A stretch of DNA of 64,000 nt from Juglans regia (taxonomy: Eukaryota > Streptophyta > Magnoliopsida > Fagales > Juglandaceae), in assembly GCF_001411555.2 (NCBI RefSeq), contig NC_049916.1:10505945-10569944 (forward strand), read 5' to 3'. Below, piece by piece: positions 30,673 to 42,568 of this stretch. The first letter of the stretch is position 1, and each line of letters starts with the position of its first letter. The notes under the pieces were generated by a model, which did not search any database, was not told where the DNA came from, and saw only the letters and a program-made list of their open reading frames with translations. A program made the position numbers and the translations under genes.

Positions 30673-33600
30673 TGTAACAGCCCGCTAGAAATTCATTGGT
30701 GGAATTTCTATTGACTTTAGGAATCTCGTGAAAATTCCATAAGTTTTTACGAATCGACCAATCGCACAGGTTTTAGTCTGTCAACAATCACTCACTATGG
30801 TGCTAGAAATATGAGTTTAATTATTTGAGGTAGTTAGAAGTGTCAGAATGCGTTATCGTCTACGCCGCTAGACTCAGTGGATTATTTAGGATTTTATGGT
30901 GCAATAGCCTATTTTCATAATTCCGGACGAAACATCTGTTGAAAATTGTGAAATTATTTTTAGGGGCACTTCGGGGTTGAATTTTGGTAAATGATTTTCA
31001 CTATAGATTAATATGAATATTTAGAATTTTTCAGTACTAAGTTTATTATGCATTTTTTTTGGAGTGAATAGTAACCTCGATAAGCGCACCCAATGCAGTG
31101 TGTTCAAAATCACAGTCTGAAATGTCCAAATTAGGTTGGAAGAGTTTATTTAGACACTTGGCAAGATCTTAGCCACATATAGTGAATAATATTAGAGACT
31201 TGGTACAAAGAGGAACCGTTAGATGGATTTGTGAAGGAAGTCAAGGTGTGAGATCATGTCACCTAAGTAAAGCTTTGTTTCATCAGATCAACTAAATTGT
31301 GCCAGACCAAAGAGGATTTCAACCCTAGCAAAATCCTAAATGTTTGGAATCCAATTGAAACCCCAAAAGCTTGGTTGAAATCGAAATCTTAAACGGTTTC
31401 CCCAAACCCAAAAGTTGGTCTCCAAACCCTTTTTAACCCGATTTCTAGCATTGTGTTTAATCACTTGATTAAATCACTTCCAAATGCTATTAATTAATCA
31501 AATCCTTGTTATGACATCATTATCCAACCTTTTAAACCTTCGAAATTTGATTGGGCCAAGAAAAATTGATTTTGGGCTTGATAGCATCTCAAACCCTAAC
31601 CAAACCCCCTTTAAACCCCAAATTGAAGCCCACTTGGTGGGGCCCACCAAGGCCCACGAAATTGGCCACCTTGGCAAAGCTTCTTGGAGAAGTTTCCTCT
31701 CCCACATGGCAGACCATCTACTGCCATTGGCTGCATCCAATAGTGCCTTGATGTGAAGGAGAAATCCACTCCATCAACCTCCATCTTTCACAGCTGCTGC
31801 AGGCAGTCTTTGCACCTCACTATTCACCACTTTATGTCACATAGCCACCTCCAATCAAGGGTCATTCCAGCCCAAAACATCCCCCTCCAGGAGTCTATAG
31901 TCGTGCAAGGCACTTTTCATTCCATTTTATCACTTCTTTTCCCCGTTCTTAGAGAGAAACCCAAAAGAGCTCTCTCGGGCAGATTTCTGGGTCTTGTTGC
32001 GTGGCCATTTTTTATCCTTTGTATGTATTATCTCACAATGACTCCTTCATAAAAGTTGTTTGTATTTGAGTCTAGTTTCCGTGTATATCTTATTAGTCTC
32101 ATTCCATGATTATTTGATTGGTCAAAATTATTTTTAACCATAGAAAGGTCATTCCGGGCGTGAAACTGGAGAGTATGTTATGTTTTAGAAGTTTTGACCA
32201 AGCTAATGGACATATCCTGGTCCGAAAATTTTATGGAGTGTTTTTAACATGTGTTTATGAATTTTCATTGAGGTTTTGTTGCATGAATAAAGCTTTTGAT
32301 GTTAGATTTTCTTAGAGTTAGAAACTTGAAAACTGGAAGTGGGAAAACAGTTTCTGTTTTGTGAAAGTTGGAATATTTCGTGGTTTGATCTTATTCCAAA
32401 GGCTTTGATATTTTTATATGATGATCCTAAGCATCTTATATACATGTTAGGATGTTATTTCAAAGATATTTAGTATTAGTTTTAAATATATGATTTTCTA
32501 TGCTAGAGGATTTCGGTTAGGCCTAAAATTTGATGTTTTTGAGTTAGATCCGTGTTTTATTAAATTTTAGTTATGTGATTTTAAGTTTGATGGTTGGATC
32601 TTCTTTAGGACACATTTTTAAACCATGTGATGTGTTAGTTTGAAGATCATATGTCTTTAAGCCATGGAGCAAGAGATTGATCCAATTTAGTTGGGAAAAA
32701 CAGTTTTTGTTTTGGACTAAGTTTAAAACAAAAAACTCCAAGTGTTGTTTTGTGATTTTTGGTGAGTTTTGTTTAATGATTTAAATCATGGTTGATCTTA
32801 GGATGATGTTATGAATATGTTAGATGTAAGATCTGATTCTTTTGGAATTCTTGGAGATGTTTTTATTAAGGTCAAAACTTGTGATTTAAGGATTTACTTT
32901 TTGTTAAAAAGTTTGGATCTTTTTACAAAAAGTTTGGTGTTGATGATTATCTTTTCTTAATGAATATTTTAAGTGTATTTTTAAACTTAGGATAGGAAGA
33001 TCCTTGTTACAAAATTTTGGTTTAATCATGGGTTTTGAATATGGAAGAAATTGCAACCAAAATCAAGAGAAATGGTTTATGAATGTTTCGGTCATTGTGA
33101 GTTTCCATAGTTGTGATTGGTTTTAAATTTTTCTGAGTTGTTAATTGAGTCTAGGACAAGATTTACATGAGGAATGTAAATTTTGGTAATTTTTGGAGTT
33201 AGGATGTGAAATCCTTAAGTTAGGGGTAAAATGGTCATTTGCCCACATGTAGAGGGTAAAATGATAATTTTACTCTAAGTTGTCTCTTTTCACATTTTTA
33301 ATTGTTAGTAATTAATTTCTAACATTTAGAATACCCTCTTACAGTTCCTCGTGTTTCGCGCTTTATTCTAGTAGCACGCGACGATTGAGGTAAGTTAGCT
33401 TTTAATTTACTATCAGTTTAATGTGTATGAGTTAAAAGTAAGGGAACTAAATTGTATGTATGCATGTTATCATATGTGCCATGCCAAGTCATTACATATT
33501 TATCTGTTACACACAATTTATTTTGCAATGAATTATTCATCTGTTACACAAGATATTCTGTCACGTATTCCTATACATTACAAGTACGTCATGTTAAGTT

Positions 33601-35289
33601 AAGTATATCATCTGTTACATGTATTTCATGTCACGTAATATTTACTGTCACATGTTACACCATGTTAAGAAATGTTGTCTGTTATATGGTATGCCATGTT
33701 ACGAAATGTTGCATGTTACATCTATGCCATGTTATGAAATGTACTCTGTTACATTTATGTCTTGAAGTATGTCATATCTGTCATCTTACGTTCATGTCAC
33801 GTTATGCTACGTCAGGACTTTTGTCTTTTATGTCACGTTCATGTTACGTCACGTTACGAAATGTCATGTATGTCAGTTAAGTCATTCATGTCAATCACGA
33901 CCCTAAGCGTTAAGATAGGGTAATATCCTAGTGGAACTCCTTTGTTCACGCTGGAGTGTCTAAATAGGTGTGAAATTCTCTGAGTTGACGAAGTACAGTC
34001 AACGGGTTGCGAATGGGGCATAATTAGCTGGGCACCGGAGCGCGCCAGACACTAACGCCGATGGTGCCGCACATTATGTTACCTGTGTCCACAGTAAGTG
34101 TGGCACAAACAAATAAGTCATGGAGCCACAACAACTGTGGAGCATGAAGTATGTGGCCACAACAACTGTGGAGCATACACTACGTGAGACACAGCAATTG
34201 TGACACGTAGAATACGTGGGGCCACAACAACTGTGGAGTATGTATTAACGCACTCACAGCTGGTATAGACACCTGTGATGTGATGCGGTAATCAGCAGGG
34301 ACACACGGCTCAAGGGGACCTGTGTAGCACCCATATGGTTACTTTAATGATTAAGTCTATTGAATAAGATTTCAAGTTCATGTATTTCATGTTCAAGTCA
34401 TGTTTCAAGTTCACGTTATGTTATGTTCAAGTTTACGTTCACGCAATCATGGTAATCCCATGAGACAATAATATGTTTCAAGTTCATGTTATGTTATGTT
34501 CACGTTTACGTTATGTTCCAAGTTCACATTTATGTTATGTCATGCTCAAGTTCATGTTTAAATTATGCATGTTCACGTTCATGTTATGTTTCAAGACCAT
34601 GTTATATTTCAAGTTCACGTTCATGTTATGTTTCAAGTCCATGTTATGTTTCAAGTCACGTTCATGCTAAGCTTAAGTTTCAGTTTAAGTTATGCCAGTT
34701 ATGTTGTGTTGTATGTCAAGTTATGCTATGATTACTTATGATTTGATTATGCATTCATGCTTTTACTGCCATGCATGCATCATTAACTTGTGTGGAAGTT
34801 TTCTGTTAACTTGCTGAGATTTGTAATCAAATCTCACTGTGGTAGTCCCAACTACCATTCCCCCCGAATGGTAGATTTTGTTATAGGATCTGAAGGAGAA
34901 CCGGGAATTGACCAACTGGAACCGATCGACTAAGCGACGGTGCGACGTAGATGGTAGTACAGTAGTTACCTCAAATTACTACTTGTATTTGTGGAGTTCA
35001 ATCTCCATCACTCTTTTGATCAGAACCTTATGGACTATTATTGTGATCTTAGTTGTTTAGTATGTCGTTAAGTATGAAGTATGTTTTAAGTATTTGGGAT
35101 ATTTTAGTTTGGTGCATAGTATTGCTAAAGAAAAAAATTATCCGCTGCGAATATTGCATAATGCTAGATGCATGGTAGAAATATTGCATCTTATATGTCA
35201 TGAACGGAGGCAGGTAACCTTGTATTGCATGTCTCGATGCTTCAAATGTCCGTCCGATCCCAAGCGGAATCTGGGGGCATCACATGATT
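30668..35289 (+). mobile_element. Probable solo LTR of 4.6 kb inserted in the LINE RT
   Basis: 30673-35284 begins TGTAACAGCCCGC and ends GGGGGCATCACA, flanked by perfect 5-bp duplications TGATT (30668-30672 and 35285-35289). The LINE reading resumes exactly after it. TG...CA ends plus a 5-bp duplication identify an LTR insertion. No coding domain and no second copy of the ends are visible, so a single (solo) LTR is the simplest reading. LTRs this long are known in the Tat/Ogre group of gypsy elements. It contains short-repeat zones (33540-33860, 34085-34245, 34360-34720). A noncoding LARD-like element is the alternative. Confidence 0.7.
33540..34720. repeat. Short degenerate tandem repeats within the 4.6-kb LTR
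   Basis: Three zones: about 33540-33860 with GCCATGTTA(C/T)GAAATGT words; 34085-34245 with repeats of CCACAACAACTGTGGAGCAT, each containing the inverted pair CCACA...TGTGG; and 34360-34720 with CATGTTATGTTTCAAGTTCA words. Long open frames over them (33452-33880, 34473-34731) are translations of the repeats. Confidence 0.7.
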
Positions 35290-37370
35290 CATGGTGTTCC
35301 AATTGCTAAAGGCCATCTTAGAATTTCTCACCTATTTTCTGCTGATGACAACCTTTTCTTTTGTAAGGCTAATGCCTTTGAATGGAGTATGTTATTTAGT
35401 TTGTTAAGAGGTATGAGTTAGCCTCAGGACAAAGACTTAACCTTGAGAAAACATCAATTATGTTCAGTAAGAATACAACTTAGGTTGCTTAGCAGTACAT
35501 TCTTTCCATTGCAGGGATGAGGTCTGCTATGTCCTATGAAAAATACCTTGGGTCGCCCTCTGTTGTTGGAAGGGATCGATGCAAATCCTTCAAAGGCATC
35601 CTGGAGAGTGTAAGAATGAGAATAAGCAACCACAAAGTGAAGATGCTATCCCAGGCAGTGAAGGAAATCTACATCAAAGCTGTGCTCCAAGCCCTCCCCA
35701 CCTATACCATGAGTGTTTTCAAGCTGCCTCACTCTCTCCTCAAAGACATTAACAGCATCTTTCATAACTTCTAGTGGGGGCAGCAAGATAGAGAGAATAG
35801 GATCCATTGGATTTCTTGGAAATGGATGTGGAAATCTAAACTAGAAGAGGGCATGGGTATTAGGGGATCTCAAGGCCTTCAACAAAGTCATGCTTGCCAA
35901 ACAATGCTAGAGACTGATCCAACACCCTAAATCCCTTGCAGCCAAAGTGATGAAGGCCAAATACTACCCAAGATCAACCCTTTAGCAAGCAAAGCTGGGA
36001 TCCAAGCCATCATTTATATGGAGGAGCTTCCTTTAAACTAGACCTCTTATTGAAGCAGGTGCTTACTAGAGGGTTGGGAATGGCAATGATATACACATCT
36101 GGAAAGACAAATGGATTACACACCCTACTCCTAGAAAAAGCCTAAGCACTGTCAAGGTATTGGACAGTAATGCCATTGTCTCAAACCTGATAGATCCTGT
36201 ATCAAAGCAGTGGCATACTAATATTGTGAAGGAAATTTTTGACCCAAGAGAAGCTAATACTATCTTGAAAACTCCTATAAGTAGTCTCAACAGCAGGGAT
36301 AGACTTATTTGGCAAGGATCCAAAGATGGCACTTTCTCTGTTAGAAGTGCTTATCACATGGAAAATGCAAGGATCTTATCAGAGAAGAACCAAGCCTCGA
36401 GCAGTAACTCATCCAGAGAAGTATGGCAACAGCTTTGGCAGATCCAAGTGTCACTTGGAGACAAGGTTTTCTTATGGAGAGCTTGCATCAAGTCCCTCCC
36501 AACCCCATCCAACCTCTTCAAGAAGAGAATTGTGGAGCATCCCCTCTGTCCCATATGCAAATTGGAAGCAGAAGACACATTGCATGCACTATGGAGGTGC
36601 GAGTTTGCCAGGGATGTTTGGAGTGCTTGCTCAAAAAGTCTACAAAAATGCTACCTACCTCAATTGCCTACGCTGCAACTCTTTGATGCTCTTTTAAGGA
36701 CTATGAACACTCAGGTAGTACAAGAATTAGCAGTTGTGGCTAGGAAAATTTGGTGGAGGAGGAGCTGTTTCATCTTTAAAGAAGAGTTTCCCCATCCTTC
36801 TGTCCTTGTTAAGGAAGCCACTTGAGCTACTAGCAGAGGAGGGTATAAGAAGAGCCTTCAAAACCAGTATGATGTGCACCTTAGTAGACTTATGGCAGGC
36901 TCCTCTTTTGAACTGGTTCAAGCTGAATTGGGATGGAGCAGTAGACAAGGTACAAGGTCATGCTGGAGTTGGAGTGACTGTTAGGGTTAGTGCAGGCCAA
37001 GTTATTGCCACATTGAGAACAAGCAAACATCTTTTCCCTAACCCCTTACTTGTTGAGGCATTTGGTGCACTACAAATAGTGAAGTTTGGGTTAGACCTTG
37101 GCCTACCACAGGTTATCCTTGGAGGGGATTCACTACAAGTTACTAAGGCTCTCAAAAGTGCTAAAGAGGGCTGGAATAGCGCTAGTCTGTTTATGTGTGA
37201 AGCTAAAATGTTACTTCAAGATTTTGCTAAGTGGGAGGTTTCTCATGTTAGGAGAAATGGCAACTCTATGGCTTACTTGTTAGCAAAAGACTCTCTTTCC
37301 TTTTTTGATCTTATTGTAACATTGGAGGAGATTCCTTCTTGTATTTCTTCCTTGGTTTAATGGAATAGAG
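35290..37370 (+). pseudogene. LINE RT C-terminal part, zf-RVT and RNase H
   Basis: The RT resumes with HGVPIAKGHLRISHLF and the catalytic ADDNLFF, then the thumb region (AVKEIYIKAVLQALPTYTMS). The zf-RVT part is at about 36310-36640 (VFLWRACIKSLPTPSNLF, then CPICKLEAEDTLHALWRC). RNase H (RVT_3 type) runs from about 36900 with KLNWDGAV, LVEAFGALQIVK and HVRRNGNSMAYLLAKDSL, ending with a TAA near 37360. Stops and shifts occur at about 35775, 35880-36150 and 36825. An A-rich tail follows. Confidence 0.8.
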
Positions 37371-37395
37371 ATGAGATTTTTATTTAAAAATAAAA

Positions 37396-37898
37396 TAAAA
37401 ATAGAGCATGATAACATCAATCAAGAAGATTATAATATATTAAACATAGAAAGAAATTTATAAGATTGGACAATTCCTAATGTTCCAAAAAATCAAATCT
37501 ATAAACAATATACTTTTTCTTCAAAATTATCATTTCTTACTAATTATACTATTAAAACTATAGAAAAAACAATTAACTTAAACAATGATTATGAAACATT
37601 ACAATTATTAACTAAAGATGCTATTAAACATTATAAGGAACATAAATATTCTTTCATACATATTGGATTAGTACAAGTTGCTATAAAACAACTCACTAGA
37701 AGTGGATTAAATGCCTCAGTACTACTCTGTTTAAGAGACAGAAGACATTATAAATTTCATGACTCATTACTTGGTATGGTAAAATCTAGCCTATTTCAAG
37801 GCCTTGTTTATTTCAATTGTTATCCTAATTATTCACATTCATTATTTGGTACTAATATTTTACCTGCTTTAACATTAAATATTAAAACAAGTGGTTAG
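37396..37898 (+). pseudogene. Caulimovirid movement-protein-like domain (copy 2)
   Basis: Aligns with copy 1 across the whole domain, with IHIGLVQVAIKQLTRSG, LCLRDRR and VYFNCYPN landmarks and the ending LTLNIKTSG. A TAA occurs near 37460 and a TAG ends it at 37895-37897; the frame continues directly into the linker. The stop at the same junction in copy 1 is a different codon, so it is uncertain whether any was original. Confidence 0.75.
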
Positions 37899-37901
37899 CA
37901 T

Positions 37902-38520
37902 ATGATCAAAGGATCACATCCCTTAACCATAGTATATAGAATCCATTATAAACTTATAAAAACAACATTAGAGCCACAAGCTCTTCTTACCAGTCCAAAA
38001 GGTTATACACTATTATTACAATCTAGCACACCAAACTCTAGTATACAAATTCTCAAACAGATTCATTGGAATCAAATTACTCTTCTTAATGAATGGAAGT
38101 TAGATAATATAATTCCATTATCTAAAATAGAAAATAATGCTATAGATGATTTAGAATACATAGACCAAAAGACGGACGGATCAATCCAAATAGCTTTTCA
38201 ACCTTTTAGAAGATCACTTTCACATTATTCTTCATCAGCACCCTCTAGTTACCACACACCCATATTTGTTCTTACTTTAGCTTCTCATAATAGATCCCAG
38301 AATCTGGACAACTAGATCCAAAGAATTATTCCTGAAAATATTATTGACACACCTGTATATACTGTTAATCCTAGTATAGCATCTACCTCTTATAATCCTA
38401 AGCCAGTAAAAGAACCACATTCTCCAACATATTCACAAGTTGTTGGAGAAGATGCTCAAATATACACCCTTAGTAAGGAAGATTTCAAGAATAATAAGGA
38501 ATATCTTAAACAAGATTATA
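37902..38520 (+). pseudogene. Caulimovirid linker region (copy 2)
   Basis: Open from 37902 to 38315, in register with the preceding movement-protein domain. It matches copy 1 through HWNQITLLNEWKL and the Ser-rich RRSLSHYSSSAPSS tract. It is followed by about 200 bp with further Pro/Ser-rich codons up to the next open block. No known enzymatic motif. Confidence 0.6.
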
Positions 38521-39976
38521 TGAAAAAAGAAAATAATCAAAAGAGATTATTATTTTTCTCAACTTTTACAAAAATAGAAAGAGATTATATTCAAGAGAAA
38601 TATTATGATTACTTAAAAGAAATACAAACTAATATACCTTTCTTTACATGGTTTGAAATCTATAAATCAAACCAATTATCAACCATAAATAAGACTACTA
38701 ATCAATGGATTAAGGAAGAGAGTGATCAAATTGTTTATGAAGAATATCCCCATTTTGAAGCTATTAAGTACAACCAAAAAGGTACTCAAATCTTAGCATT
38801 ACCAATAAAGAAATATAATTCTAATACAGAAACTAAAAACACAGATAATATAATCCAACAAAATAATTACACTAACTTATTTTTAAAAATTACGGGTAAA
38901 CAGTTAGAAAGAATTGAGACTCAATTATCTCCTATTAATCCTACCGTTAAAGAAGTAAAGGAAACCCTTTTATTTGTTCCCCATGAGATTCCATCTCATT
39001 TAAAAACTATTTTTACTAAAAATAAAATGATTTATTAGAACAAATCTCTAATAAATTAAAAAAATTAAATATTACTAACATTGCCTCTACTTCAAAACAA
39101 CATCATATTAATGTATTAAGTAAAACAGACTCACTTATTATATCCGACTCTGAAAGTAGCAATATCAAAAATCAGTTTAAGAATATGGATTTACAAATAA
39201 ACAATATTAGAGGAGACCATGTTAATGAGTATTCAACTAGGGATTCTAAAATACACATTTCTATTACTCGCAACTGGTATCCAAGGCCAACCCCACTAGA
39301 TATGCAATTTGAAGAAAGAGAACATATAGTAGGATCTGCTTTTTCACCAAACGTATTATATAAATGGAACATAGATAGATTATCTGAATATGAAATACTA
39401 AATCATTTTCAAGAAATGATTATGGTTGCTAATGTCTATAAAGGTAATAGAAAAACATATCATCAGATAGCTCACATTATTGGGATTCACTGGCCAATTA
39501 AAAGGCTGGTGGGATCATTATCTTTCAAGTGAACAAAGAAATAAAATATTATCTCAATATAACATGATGAAAGAATGCAAATAATAAAAACAGAAGATGA
39601 CCATCCATTAGAAGATGCTGTTAATACTTTAATATTCATATTAACTAAGCATCTTGTTGGCGATCCTATTCAGTTTAAAGAAAGAACAAGTGATTTATTA
39701 ATTAATTTAATATGCCCTCAGTTATCTGGTTTTCATTGGTATAAAGATGTATTTCTAACTAAAGTTATGATCAGAAATGACTATCAACAACCATACTGGA
39801 AGGAAAAGTTCATAACTGGACCTCCCTATTACTTTGCCCAAAATGTACGAAAATCATTAGTAAAATCGGATGGTACAATTGATTTTATTAATCTTACTTA
39901 TGGTGATATTATAACTAATATTAATAGAACTGGTTTAATTATGTGTAATAATTTAAAATTAAAAAATCAAATGTAG
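38520..39976 (+). pseudogene. Caulimovirid capsid-like region (copy 2)
   Basis: Three open blocks (38520-39038, 39185-39532, 39575-39976), separated by single stops or small shifts. The first contains the helical NLFLKITGKQLERIE segment seen in copy 1. The second has ITRNWYPRPTPLDMQFEE and LYKWNIDRLSEYEI. The third has DPIQFKERTSDLLINL and CPQLSGFHWYKDVF. This is the region that precedes the zinc knuckle in caulimovirid coat proteins. Confidence 0.65.
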
Positions 39977-40038
39977 AAAGAAAAGAAACTTGCTAAGAAA
40001 GAACTGGATACCTTTTCTGAACGGTTCGGTTATACTTC

Positions 40039-40727
40039 ATTATTGCTAGGGGTGTAAATTTAAACCAGGAAACCGGAAAACCAGACCGGACCGAACCGGA
40101 CCGGTTGGTCCGGTTTTGACCGGTCCGGTCCGGAACCGGTTCCTATATTATGAAAACCGGCCGGAATCGATCCAGTTTCGGTTCCGTAGTTTCCGGAACT
40201 GGACCAGACCGAACCGGACTGGTTGAAAAAAATATATATATAAGTTTTATATATAATATATAATAATATATTAGATTTTTATATATTATATATGAAATAG
40301 TTTCATATTATAATTTATAAATTATAACAAAATATTAATCTTAAATATAAACATTTGTAATTTGTTGGATCATATATTATTAATATAATTATATATAAGA
40401 TAATGTTATTATAATTTATAAAATAAAAGTTTAATCTTAAAAATGAAAATTTAATTGATCATATGCTTTAAACATAATATATATATTAAATTATTAACAA
40501 TATTTTATCATAAGAAGTAACATTTTATTATATATTTTTAACATTTTAAAAAAATTAGAAAATCGGACCGGACCGAACCGGAAACTGGTAAAACCGGATG
40601 TACCGGTTTAGGAGGGTAACCGGGGCGTAATTGGTTTTGAAAAATGAAAAATCGGTACATACCGGTTCGGTCCTAGATTTTGTCCAAAGCTGGTCCGGAC
40701 CGGATCGATTACACCCCTAATTATTGC
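40039..40727. mobile_element. hAT-like miniature element with 8-bp duplication
   Basis: 40047-40719 (673 bp) starts TAGGGGTGTAA and ends with the reverse complement, TTACACCCCTA. It is flanked by perfect ATTATTGC copies at 40039-40046 and 40720-40727. An 8-bp duplication and TAGGGGTG ends indicate the hAT superfamily. Subterminal zones on both sides carry repeated CCGGACCGGAACCGG-like words; the centre is a TA-rich stretch with no gene. It interrupts the viral reading frame between the capsid region and the zinc knuckle. Confidence 0.88.
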
Positions 40728-41710
40728 CTCGTTCTAAAAGACATAAAAAGGGAAAAAGAATTTATAAGAATTATTCTAACAACAAGAGTAAACAAAAATA
40801 TAAAGTACCCTATAAAAATATAAAAAATAAACAAATATATAATAAACCTATAAAAATACAAAAAAGTATAATAAAAAGGAAAAACAAATTGTTTATTATA
40901 AATGTGGAAAAATTGGACATTTCAAGTCAAATTGTAGAGTTAAACAACAAATTAATGAATTGACACACCTGAAACATTATAAAAATTATTAATTATCTTT
41001 ATAATACCGTCAAGTGAAGAGGAAGAATGTTCTTCAGAAGAAATTTATCAATTAAAGGAATCAAGCCTTTTTAGAACAATTTTCTGATAGTGAATCATAG
41101 GAAGATGAGGCTCATGTTTGTAATTGTTTAGATAAAAACAATTGCATTTGCAACAAAGCCATTAATGTTCTTTCAAAACATAAGGATACTATCTTAGAAT
41201 TAATTGATAAAAAATAATGATCCTCAAGAAAGAAAATATTATTTAGTGAAATTAAAATATGCTTGTACAAATCATATTACTTAAGTATCAGCACCTTATA
41301 GTTTTTTCAGAAATAGTAAGTAGATTTAAAATTGAAAAGCAAAAAATCACGCTACAAGACTTACAACAAGAGATTAATGAAATAAAACAAGAAGTTAAAA
41401 ATCTAAAAACATTTAATCTTAAATTAGAAGTTTCAAATGAACAATTATTATAAGAAATTATATTATTAAAAATAGATAAAAATATCAATACTCCTAATAA
41501 AGAACAAAGAGAATGCTCGACAATAGTTATTAAGGATGAAATAGATAATTTTATCAACATCTTTGACAGGATAAATTTTCCAAAATGGTATATTGAAGTG
41601 ACAATCTCTATTTATCAAGATTTTTTTTTTGCAACAAATGTTTTATTAGACACATGAGCGAATTTAAATTGTATCCAAGAAGGATTAATACCTTCCAAAT
41701 ATTTTGAAAA
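40728..41710 (+). pseudogene. Caulimovirid zinc knuckle, acidic, coiled-coil and protease region (copy 2)
   Basis: A Lys/Asn-rich basic stretch (40724-40860) leads to a knuckle near 40890-40935, in which CGKIGHFKSNC is intact but the first Cys of the CCHC set is a Tyr codon. An acidic Ser/Glu stretch follows at 41010-41110, a coiled coil at 41340-41450 (QDLQQEINEIKQEVKNLK), and the aspartic protease near 41640-41690, where the Gly codon after LLDT has become TGA. The order is normal for the family; the sequence is non-functional. Confidence 0.65.
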
Positions 41711-42568
41711 AATAAAAGAAACATTTTTTTTTTATAAAGAGCCGGTAGCCACACACATAGCGGCCCACAAACATTTTTTTAATTAACTCTCACTTATTGC
41801 GGATGAATACCGTGATAACATCATTACACTTGGAGGCTTACATGATAAACGTTATAAACTAACCCAAAACCAAGTGACAAAATAAACCAAAAAATAAAAA
41901 CAAAATCTAACAAGCCTACGCCAGAAAACCAACAAAACTCGAAAAAATTAAACAAGCCTGAAGAAAACAACACCAAAAGCAAGAAAAGAAATTAGCGACA
42001 GCGTAACGAGGGAATACCCAGCTTGTCCCAGCGGATTAGAACTCTCAGCAACCTCGGCACTTCCCCAATCACTTGCTGCTCCATGTGATGACCAAGCGAA
42101 CCATATTTAGCAAGCCTATCGGTAGCTTTATTACCTTCTCTAAATACATGACAAACAGAGCAGACCATTGAATCCAAAAGACCAAGAATCTCCTCCCAAA
42201 AATCCTCAAGATACCAAACCCCACATCGTCGTTGTTTCCACCACGAAACTACCGCTAGTGAGTCAAGTTCAAACTCCATGTAGCCAATTCTCAGGACTTC
42301 GAAAGCTTTAAGGCCATACAGCAGAGCTAATAATTCCGCTCTATCATTCGAACCAACCCCAAGAGGAAAGGCAAAAGCATGAAGTAAATTACCATGATCA
42401 TCTCTAATAATATCACCTGCCCAAGACGGCCTAGGATTCCCAAAGCTACGACCATCAGTGTTTAACTTAAAACGACCCTGAGAGGGTTTGCGCCAGGCCA
42501 CCAACCTCGAGCATCATATTGGCGAAACAAGAGGCGAGATCAATAGAAGAATGAATAAAAGAAACATT
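41711..42568 (-). mobile_element. 5'-truncated LINE with 15-bp target duplication
   Basis: A minus-strand L1 3' end of about 830 bp (41726-42553) flanked by AATAAAAGAAACATT at 41711-41725 and 42554-42568. The poly-A tail appears as the T-run at about 41724-41732. It carries an open RNase H frame (42504-41992). It is inserted between protease and reverse transcriptase of the viral copy 2. Confidence 0.9.
41992..42504 (-). pseudogene. LINE RNase H domain (fragment)
   Basis: 170 codons of an RVT_3-type RNase H: FKLNTDGRSFGNPRPSWAG with the first catalytic Asp, NDRAELLALLYGLKA with the Glu, LDSLAVVSWW with the second Asp, and HVFREGNKATDRLAKYGS at the end. The domain is complete and without stops, but it is only the tail of ORF2 and has no RT attached, so it is not expected to act. 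Its intact frame suggests a comparatively recent insertion. Confidence 0.85.

Larger units (their letters stand above)
27130..37395 (+). mobile_element. L1-type LINE, nearly full length, split by an LTR insertion
   Basis: Plus-strand non-LTR retrotransposon with ORF1 (27204-28430), ORF2 endonuclease (28660-29560), reverse transcriptase (29600-30672 continuing at 35290), a zf-RVT region (about 36310-36640) and a C-terminal RNase H (about 36880-37360). It ends in an A-rich tail (about 37375-37395). A 4.6-kb LTR-like block is inserted in the RT at 30673. Both ORFs carry stops. No convincing target duplication was found; the 5' boundary is approximate. Confidence 0.85.

Noticed and set aside
33452..34731. 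Cys/Tyr/Ser-rich plus-strand frames of up to 142 codons
   Set aside because: Built from short GTTATGTTTCAAG-type repeats inside the 4.6-kb LTR-like block.
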